Shown here in pieces: positions 1 through 6,367 of a stretch of 7,952 nt of DNA. The translations under genes were made by a program, and so were the position numbers. Origin of the DNA: Parafilimonas sp. Its GTDB lineage: Bacteria; Bacteroidota; Bacteroidia; Chitinophagales; Chitinophagaceae. How positions within the stretch are numbered: the stretch's first letter is position 1; every line of letters starts with the position of its first letter. Below the pieces are notes generated by a model, which was not told the origin of the DNA, ran no database searches, and saw only the letters and a program-made list of their open reading frames with translations. The DNA is taken from the NCBI GenBank assembly GCA_023251275.1, contig JAHEZC010000096.1:1-7952 (forward strand), given 5' to 3'.

Positions 1-128
1 ATTGCATCGAAAATATTCTTCTCAACAATTGCCTTTGTTTTGCCGGTAGCGATCACACCTGGTAAATCAGGAACATAAGCTGAGTATACTGTTTTTGTTT
101 TTTCATATACTACCAGATACTTTCTCAT
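1..128 (-). CDS. hicB: HicB-family antitoxin, N-terminal part (cut by window edge)
   Basis: Type II toxin-antitoxin antitoxin of the HicB family, which normally binds and neutralises the HicA mRNA interferase and autoregulates the operon. Reading leftward from the ATG at 128-126, the visible 42 residues begin MRKYLVVYEKTKTVYSAYVP and continue with a DLPGVIATGKTK stretch. This is the characteristic HicB N-terminal beta-strand pattern ('Y...yvPDLPGviatG.t...a..ni..Ai'), a partial RNase H-like fold. The reading frame is open to the window edge, so the C-terminal DNA-binding part is not seen. The start overlaps the stop of the upstream hicA frame in an ATGA (128-125), the usual translational coupling of hicAB operons. 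The toxin gene appears broken, so this would be an orphan antitoxin if the break is real. Family recognition is from sequence pattern only. Confidence 0.85.
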   Translation of the reverse strand, partial: MRKYLVVYEKTKTVYSAYVPDLPGVIATGKTKAIVEKNIFDA

Positions 129-321
129 TTCTTATCAATTTGTGCTTGTTTATAAATGCTGTTTAAAGTGCCGGAAGCAATTTCATCACTCATTTTGTGT
201 GCAGCAATTGTAACTAATCCTTTTTTAAAGGGATGTTTATACTGCTATGACTTCCTTTCTGCCTCACCAAATACCAACCGTCATATTCAAAAATACAAAA
301 AGAAACCAAAGTTGTTTTCTT
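125..321 (-). pseudogene. hicA: HicA-family toxin gene, frameshifted and without an ATG start
   Basis: HicA toxins are roughly 60-residue double-stranded-RNA-binding-like ribonucleases with a catalytic His in a G-S-H motif. Leftward from about 321 one frame reads ...EYDGWYLVRQKGSH, ending with the catalytic GSH at 255-247. Continuing in that frame gives SSINIPLKKD and a stop. One base over, from 244, the expected continuation appears: QYKHPFKKGLVTIAAHKMSD and then a GTLNSIYKQAQID tail, stopping at 127-125. Two bases (246-245) lie between the halves, consistent with loss of one base of a single codon. The upstream half has no in-frame ATG where one is expected: AAG/AAA stand at 321-316 (KKTTLVS...). 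A TTG at 309-307 is the only nearby alternative. The catalytic motif and the C-terminal half are both recognisable, so decay looks recent, or the frameshift is a sequencing error. Confidence 0.75.
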
Positions 322-414
322 AGCTATTTTACAAAGGCCACCTCGCAAAAAAAGAAATATTTGAATTTCGTAACTACTTATTTCTTTTTCATTATTTCCT
401 GCTCTAACACTTAG

Positions 415-1449
<1,035 letters not shown>

Positions 1450-1833
1450 GTATCTTTTTAAAAAAGAATTTATTTGCTCAACTTTTCTAAGTTATAAAAT
1501 TACTTGCCGAGATGAATCATCGCTCTGAATTCGACGAAGACCTGATCAGGAAATATCTTTCATTAATAGATCCTGAAGAATTCAAGATGGGGGAAAAGCA
1601 ATTGAATTTTTTTTAAAATGATATGTTTGCTCTCAGGTTAATATCATGTAATATTCTACCAGACACTTTATGTTACAGAATTTCCGTGCATACTTTAAAA
1701 ATCACTACTTTCGGCTTGATTATTTGCATCACCAACTCTTTGTATTTCTCACAGATTACTCAGATTTACACTGAAATTAAATAGATTTAAATGAGCTGAC
1801 ATACGGAATCATGAGAGCCAATTAATTTATTTT
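1450..1833. other. 384-base intergenic region without an intact gene
   Basis: Apart from the short coding remnant at 1491-1616, I see no gene, tRNA or convincing hairpin terminator. The only inverted repeat near the end of the reductase gene is AACTT-TTCT-AAGTT at 1480-1493, which is AT-only except for one pair and has no T-run after it. The stretch 1617-1833 is AT-rich with stops in all frames I read. It must contain the promoter of the FadN-like gene, but no full TTTG-N19-TAnnTTTG pair stands out; TTTG at 1739-1742 is a possible upstream half. The ATG at 1834 is preceded by AATTAATTTATTTT, a leader with no Shine-Dalgarno, usual for Bacteroidota. Confidence 0.6.
1491..1616 (+). pseudogene. 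Short coding remnant, possibly the C-terminal tail of a CPA1-type Na+/H+ antiporter
   Basis: A frame open from 1491 contains an ATG at 1512 and stops with TAA at 1614-1616. From the ATG it gives 34 residues beginning MNHRSEFDEDLIRKYLSLID and continuing PEEFKMGEKQL. The charged pattern 'R..g.fDEdliRkyl..iDpEEfKm' resembles the final cytosolic helix of CPA1 cation/proton antiporters, which often end in an 'R...DLEE.rL' type segment. Base composition is more gene-like than the flanking AT-rich sequence. No antiporter membrane segments lie upstream; the aldo/keto reductase gene ends 41 bases before. A deletion remnant is the simplest reading. It could instead be a small independent gene starting at 1512, although there is no clear ribosome binding site. 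The antiporter assignment is from memory of the family pattern and is weak. Confidence 0.3.
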
Positions 1834-4215
1834 ATGAAACGTACAATCAAAAAAGTTGCAGTGCTTGGCAGTGGCGTAATGGGTTCACGCATTGCATGTC
1901 ATTTTGCGGGTATCGGCGTGCCGGTGCTGTTGCTTGATATTGCTCCGAAAGATTTGCCGGCGGATGCAAAGCCGGCAGACAAAAATAAAATTGTGAATGA
2001 TGCTTTGCAGGCCGCACTGAAAAGCAATCCATCGCCTGTTTATACAAAGGATGTTGCAAAGAAAATTACGACAGGCAATTTTGACGACAATATGAAAGAT
2101 ATTGCAGGCTGTGACTGGACAATCGAAGTGGTGGTTGAACGGTTCGATATAAAGCAACAGTTATTTGAAAAAGTGGAGCAATTCCGCCGACCCGGCACAT
2201 TGATAACATCAAATACATCCGGCATACCTATTCATTTTCTATCTCAGGGAAGAAGTGATGATTTTAAAAAACATTTCTGCGGTACTCATTTTTTTAATCC
2301 GCCGCGCTACCTGCGTTTGCTGGAAATAATTCCTACACCCGATACCGATAAAGAAGTCGTTGATTTTTTAATGCATTATGGTGATTTGTATCTTGGCAAA
2401 ACAACAGTGCTGGCGAAGGATACTCCCGCATTTATTGCCAATCGTATCGGTGTATTTGGCATAATGGCGATTTTGAACAGCATGGAAAAGCTGGGACTAA
2501 CCATTGATGAAATAGATGCCCTTACAGGGCCCGTTGTGGGGAAGCCAAAATCAGCGACATTCAGAACCGCTGATGTAGTGGGTATTGATACACTTGTAAA
2601 AGTGGCAAAAGGTGTTGCAGATAATTGCCCGGAAGATGAAGCGCGAAGTGTATTTAATATTCCGTCATGGCTGAATAAGATCGTAGAGAATAACTGGCTG
2701 GGTGATAAAACAGGACAGGGATTTTTTAAGAAAATGCCGTCATCAGGTAAAGGAGAAAAAGAAATTCATGTATTGAATTTGTCAACACTTGAGTATGAAC
2801 CGCGTACCAAACCAAAATTCAAAACACTTGAAACTGCAAAACCAATTGAAGATCTAAAACAAAGATTGAAAGCATTGGTTGCAGGTCAGGATAAAGCCGG
2901 AGAATTTTATCGTCATTTTCATTATGCATTGTTCTCTTACATATCACATCGCATACCGGAAATAAGTGATGAGATTTACCGCGTGGATGATGCAATGATG
3001 GCGGGTTTCGGATGGGAAATCGGCGCATTTGAAAGCTGGGATGTATTGGGCGTTGCAAAAACAATGGAAGCGATGAAAGAAGCCGGTTATAGCATTGCAG
3101 AATGGGTGAAAGAAATGCTTGCTTCCAGCAATGAATCTTTCTATAAAATCGAGGCAGGAAAAAAATTATATTACGATATTATCACAAAATCGTATAAGCC
3201 AATTCCCGGTGCTGATGCATTTATTATTCTTGATAATTACAGGGATAAAATTGTCTGGAAAAACAGTAATGCCATGCTTTGCGATATTGGTGATGATGTG
3301 GTGGCATTGCAGTGGAATACCAAAATGAACAGCATAGGAAGTGAGGTACTGGAAGCAGTGAATAAGAGTATCAGCCTTGCGGAAGAAAAATTCAAAGGTC
3401 TTGTGATTGCCAATGATGGCGCTAATTTCAGTGCAGGCGCAAATGTGGGGATGATATTCATGTACGCCATCGAACAGGAATTCGATGAACTTGATCTTGC
3501 AATAAGAATTTTTCAGAATACAATGATGCGTGTGAGATATTCTTCCGTTCCTGTGGTAATAGCACCTCATGGATTAACACTTGGCGGGGGATGTGAAATG
3601 AATTTACATGCGGACAAAATTTTTGCTGCTGCTGAAACTTATATCGGCCTTGTAGAATTAGGGGTGGGGCTGATTCCTGGCGGCGGCGGCACTAAGGAAT
3701 TTGTGATGCGTGCTGCCGATGAAATGCACGAAGATGAGCCTGAAACTATTACACTTAAGAATCGTTTTTTTAGTATTGCAACCGCAAAGGTTGCTACATC
3801 AGCATTTGAAGCGTATGACCTCGGCATACTGCGTAAGGGACACGATGAAGTTGTCATGAATCAAAACAGGAGGATCGCCGAAGCAAAAACTGCCGTGACA
3901 GAATTGTCTAATCAGGGCTATGTGCAACCTTTGCAGCGAAAAGATATTAAGGTATTGGGTCGTTCAGCATTGGGGGCATTGTATGCTGGTATCAATGGAA
4001 TGTGGCGAGCCAATTATGCAACCGACCATGATGCACTTGTTGCACGTAAACTCGCTTATGTAATGTGCGGCGGAGACCTGAGTGAGCAGAGCCTTGTGAG
4101 TGAGCAATATTTGCTCGATCTCGAACGCGAAGCATTTTTATCTCTCTGTGGTGAAAGAAAAACGCTCGAAAGAATCCAGGCTGTTCTAAAAACAGGAAAG
4201 CCGGTAAGAAATTGA
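1834..4215 (+). CDS. fadN: 3-hydroxyacyl-CoA dehydrogenase / enoyl-CoA hydratase bifunctional enzyme (FadN-like)
   Basis: Fatty-acid beta-oxidation enzyme expected to hydrate trans-2-enoyl-CoA and oxidise the L-3-hydroxyacyl-CoA with NAD+ in the cytosol. The 793 residues fall in the order seen in Bacillus FadN, dehydrogenase first and hydratase last, the reverse of E. coli FadB. The Rossmann glycine motif GSGVMG is at 12-17. Dehydrogenase residues are present: S129 (TSNTS), H152 (GTHFFNPP), E164 and N203 (FIANRIG). A second dehydrogenase-type helical segment covers about 375-430. The crotonase domain covers about 460-680, with oxyanion-hole segments FSAGAN (532-537) and LGGGCE (583-588) and both catalytic glutamates, E588 and E608 (VELGVGLIPGGGGT). 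The C-terminus (CGERKT...LKTGKPVRN) is the usual FadN end, so the gene is complete. Such genes commonly sit with an acyl-CoA thiolase and an acyl-CoA dehydrogenase; neither is adjacent here, and a different, AT-richer operon follows after 85 bases. Confidence 0.95.
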   Translation: MKRTIKKVAVLGSGVMGSRIACHFAGIGVPVLLLDIAPKDLPADAKPADKNKIVNDALQAALKSNPSPVYTKDVAKKITTGNFDDNMKDIAGCDWTIEVVVERFDIKQQLFEKVEQFRRPGTLITSNTSGIPIHFLSQGRSDDFKKHFCGTHFFNPPRYLRLLEIIPTPDTDKEVVDFLMHYGDLYLGKTTVLAKDTPAFIANRIGVFGIMAILNSMEKLGLTIDEIDALTGPVVGKPKSATFRTADVVGIDTLVKVAKGVADNCPEDEARSVFNIPSWLNKIVENNWLGDKTGQGFFKKMPSSGKGEKEIHVLNLSTLEYEPRTKPKFKTLETAKPIEDLKQRLKALVAGQDKAGEFYRHFHYALFSYISHRIPEISDEIYRVDDAMMAGFGWEIGAFESWDVLGVAKTMEAMKEAGYSIAEWVKEMLASSNESFYKIEAGKKLYYDIITKSYKPIPGADAFIILDNYRDKIVWKNSNAMLCDIGDDVVALQWNTKMNSIGSEVLEAVNKSISLAEEKFKGLVIANDGANFSAGANVGMIFMYAIEQEFDELDLAIRIFQNTMMRVRYSSVPVVIAPHGLTLGGGCEMNLHADKIFAAAETYIGLVELGVGLIPGGGGTKEFVMRAADEMHEDEPETITLKNRFFSIATAKVATSAFEAYDLGILRKGHDEVVMNQNRRIAEAKTAVTELSNQGYVQPLQRKDIKVLGRSALGALYAGINGMWRANYATDHDALVARKLAYVMCGGDLSEQSLVSEQYLLDLEREAFLSLCGERKTLERIQAVLKTGKPVRN

Positions 4216-4300
4216 TCGAAAAGCATTGTATATTTAGTCTTTACGAATCTCTTTAACTATATCAATTCTTATCTGTAAATACAATTAAATAAACAAAAAT

Positions 4301-5320
4301 ATGTTTGGAATAAGTTACATAAGGTTCGACTCAATGACCTACGTAGTTCATTATAAAAAAGGCAGAGTTTTAAATGAGGGGCGAGGTCTTTCTTTTTTTT
4401 ATTTTGCACCAAACAGTTCAATTGCAGCTATACCCATCGGAAGCAATGATCTCCCTTTTATTTTTAACGAAATAACGAATGATTACCAAAATATTTCTAT
4501 CCAGGGACAGGTAACTTATAAAATTGCGAACCCAAAACAATTGGCAGAATTACTTGACTTTACAGTTATTGGAAAAGGAATTTACAAAAAAAATGAGATT
4601 GAAAAACTAAATCAAAGAATAGTCAATGAGGCACAAACTGCTACTTCTTCTTTTATTCATAGTTTAGGATTGAAAGAGGCTATTCGTTCAGCTAAATCCA
4701 TCGAGTTGAAAATCGTTGACGGCCTTCAATTGTCACCAGCCATTTTGAATCTCGGCATTGAAATAATAAGCGTAAATATCCTGGCGATCAAAGCCACGCC
4801 GGAAATGGCACGTGCATTGGAAACTGGAACCCGTGAAAAACTTCAACAAGACGCAGATTTGGCAATTTATGAGCGTAGAAATTTTGCAGTAGAACAGGAA
4901 AGAAAAATAAAAGAGAGCGAGCTAAATACAGAAATAGCAGTAGAAGAAAAGAAAAAACAAATTGCGGAAAAACAGATGGAAGCTGAGATACAAAAAGCAG
5001 AAAATGACAGAAAGCTTAGGGAAATGAAAGTACAAGCAGACATTGCAGTTGAAAATCAACGGAAGCAGCTTATTGACCAGAAAACAGAAAATGAGAGAAA
5101 GGAAGCTGAAACACAAGGGTATGTTATTGAGACTACTTTGAAGCCATACAGAGAAATTGATTGGAAGACTTTGATGGCACTTTCCAATAATACTGATGCG
5201 AAATTTAATATTGCCATAGCTTTCAGGCAACTTGCAGAAAATGCAAATAAGATTGGTAGCCTAAATATAACTCCGGAATTGCTTGAAAGTCTTCTTACTG
5301 AAAAGAAAGAGATTAAGTGA
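4301..5320 (+). CDS. SPFH/band-7 domain protein with long coiled coil, first gene of a two-gene unit
   Basis: Member of the SPFH (stomatin/prohibitin/flotillin/HflK-C) superfamily, whose members oligomerise and usually scaffold membrane microdomains or enclose partner proteins. Of the 339 residues, about 1-180 form the SPFH domain. Recognisable parts are a strand-rich start (MTYVVHYKKGRVLNEGRGLS), the ISIQGQVTYKIANPKQL strand pair near 65-81 and GIEIISVNILAIKATPEMARALE at 152-174. Residues about 180-272 are a highly charged Glu/Lys heptad-like coiled coil (for example NTEIAVEEKKKQIAEKQMEA). A short non-repetitive tail, 273-339, includes KPYREIDWKTLMAL. There is no N-terminal hydrophobic membrane helix or signal peptide, so membrane contact, if any, is peripheral or through the partner. 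The start at 4301 has an A-rich leader without Shine-Dalgarno. The stop TGA overlaps the ATG of the next gene. GC is visibly lower than in the upstream genes (20 of 60 bases in row 4921, against 30 of 60 in row 3961). The specific function is unknown. Confidence 0.85.
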   Translation: MFGISYIRFDSMTYVVHYKKGRVLNEGRGLSFFYFAPNSSIAAIPIGSNDLPFIFNEITNDYQNISIQGQVTYKIANPKQLAELLDFTVIGKGIYKKNEIEKLNQRIVNEAQTATSSFIHSLGLKEAIRSAKSIELKIVDGLQLSPAILNLGIEIISVNILAIKATPEMARALETGTREKLQQDADLAIYERRNFAVEQERKIKESELNTEIAVEEKKKQIAEKQMEAEIQKAENDRKLREMKVQADIAVENQRKQLIDQKTENERKEAETQGYVIETTLKPYREIDWKTLMALSNNTDAKFNIAIAFRQLAENANKIGSLNITPELLESLLTEKKEIK

Positions 5321-6243
5321 TGAAAATTGAATATGCCATCATTGTAAAAAATAAAACAAGGCTTGAAACACTAATTGAACGATTTAATACAAAAGGTCAG
5401 GCAAAATTTTATATTGAAAGCCTGGGAAGTAACTTTGAAGACTATGAAATAGAACATTATAATTTTAATCACTCTCTTTCGCTTGTCCAGCGGCATCTTT
5501 CTAAAATTATTAAGAACAAAATCATAGATAGATCTTTTCTTCCTTCTTTTCTTTTTAATGAAAATCAAGTTGTACTTGTAATTGGGCAGGATGGTCTTGT
5601 TGCTAACACGGCAAAATATCTTAATGAAATTCCTATCGTTGCAATCAACCCTGACAGTGAAAGATATGATGGAATATTATTGCCATTTACACCAGACAAC
5701 TTTATTGCAGCGGTGGAAAAAGTTATTACCAATTCATACAATTTCAAAACGGCAACGCTTGCTGAGGCAAGATTAAATGACGGGCAAAGAATTTTAGCTT
5801 TTAATGATTTATTCATTGGAGTTTCCTCTCATATTTCTGCGCGATATAAGATAACTTATAACAATACAACGGAAGAGCAATCATCTTCAGGTATTATAGT
5901 TTCCACCCAGGCGGGTTCAACAGGATGGTTAAGTTCTATCTTTAATATGAGTTTTGAAATTCATAAATTCATAGAAAAAGATAATAGAAAAAAGAAGGCT
6001 GTGAAATTAAGAGATACACAGTTACTGTTTATCGTAAGGGAAGCATTCCCAAGTAAAAGAACTCAGGCTGACTTAGCCGCTGGAATCCTCTCAGAAAAAG
6101 CAAAATTGATAATCGAGTCATTGATGCCTGTACATGGAGTAATTTTTTCTGACGGCATTGAATCAGATTTTTTACAATTCAATTCGGGTGCGATAGCAAC
6201 GATAACCACAGCAAAAGAAAAAGCACGCTTAGTAGTAAACTGA
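5320..6243 (+). CDS. Divergent NAD-kinase-fold protein paired with the SPFH protein
   Basis: The 307 residues carry the ordered motif set of the NAD kinase/diacylglycerol kinase superfamily, which phosphorylates NAD(H) using ATP. GQDGLV at 89-94 replaces GGDGT and keeps the catalytic Asp (D91). IVAINPDSERYDG (106-118) fits the strand after it. FND (161-163) replaces the usual NE pair, Asp for Glu. STQAGSTGW (195-203) corresponds to TPTGSTAY. A late FSDG (276-279) matches the C-terminal strand region. The N-terminal ~80 residues are an added segment with RLETLIERFNTKGQAKFYIE at about 14-33 and IDRSFLPSFLF at 69-79; I recognise these only from similarly paired NAD-kinase-like proteins. The start is the ATG at 5320, overlapping the previous stop in TGATG and preceded by a purine-rich AAAAGAAAGAGA; a GTG one codon earlier is less likely. 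No membrane segment is seen. It could be a genuine NAD kinase, a kinase for another nucleotide or lipid, or a nucleotide sensor. Confidence 0.8.
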   Translation: MKIEYAIIVKNKTRLETLIERFNTKGQAKFYIESLGSNFEDYEIEHYNFNHSLSLVQRHLSKIIKNKIIDRSFLPSFLFNENQVVLVIGQDGLVANTAKYLNEIPIVAINPDSERYDGILLPFTPDNFIAAVEKVITNSYNFKTATLAEARLNDGQRILAFNDLFIGVSSHISARYKITYNNTTEEQSSSGIIVSTQAGSTGWLSSIFNMSFEIHKFIEKDNRKKKAVKLRDTQLLFIVREAFPSKRTQADLAAGILSEKAKLIIESLMPVHGVIFSDGIESDFLQFNSGAIATITTAKEKARLVVN

Positions 6244-6253
6244 AATATGTCTT

Positions 6254-6306
6254 CGGCTGCGTAATTCCTTCAGAAGCCATAGCCGCAAGCTGTGCTTTTT
6301 CTATGG
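6254..6306. repeat. Two overlapping inverted repeats in the convergent intergenic region
   Basis: CGGCT at 6254-6258 can pair with AGCCG at 6281-6285. CCATAG at 6277-6282 can pair with CTATGG at 6301-6306, enclosing a T5 run. The two pairings share bases and are mutually exclusive. Both have short stems and long loops (22 and 18 bases), so they may be chance structures or a weak terminator just after the NAD-kinase-like gene. Confidence 0.25.
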
Positions 6307-6331
6307 TAGTATAAGAATAGAAAAATCAGTA

Positions 6332-6367
6332 CCTGCATTTTCTTCAGAACAGGAGTAATTTTTTTTT
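6332..6367. terminator. Candidate rho-independent terminator, possibly bidirectional
   Basis: CCTG at 6332-6335 pairs with CAGG at 6350-6353. After a small bulge an inner TTC/GAA stem closes on a TTCA loop. On the plus strand a run of nine Ts (6359-6367) follows a few bases later, which would end transcripts from the SPFH/NAD-kinase-like operon. Read on the minus strand the same hairpin is followed, after six bases, by TTTTT, so it could also end the secreted-protein transcript, whose stop codon lies at 6368-6366. The stem is short and bulged. Confidence 0.35.

Noticed and set aside
1480..1493. AACTT-TTCT-AAGTT hairpin after the aldo/keto reductase as a terminator
   Set aside because: It has only five mostly A-T pairs and no following T-run.
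3166..3570. Minus-strand open frame of 134 codons inside the FadN-like gene
   Set aside because: Opposite strand of a conserved, catalytically complete gene; the composition is His/Cys/Ile-rich with no family pattern.
4213..4236. TTG...TATATTTA as a promoter for the SPFH operon
   Set aside because: The spacing is about 14 bases instead of about 19, and the -7 element lacks the final G, so it is not supportable.
5317..5319. GTG at 5317 as the start of the NAD-kinase-like protein
   Set aside because: The ATG directly after it gives the common TGATG coupling with the SPFH gene stop and has better-placed purine-rich sequence. The difference is one residue.
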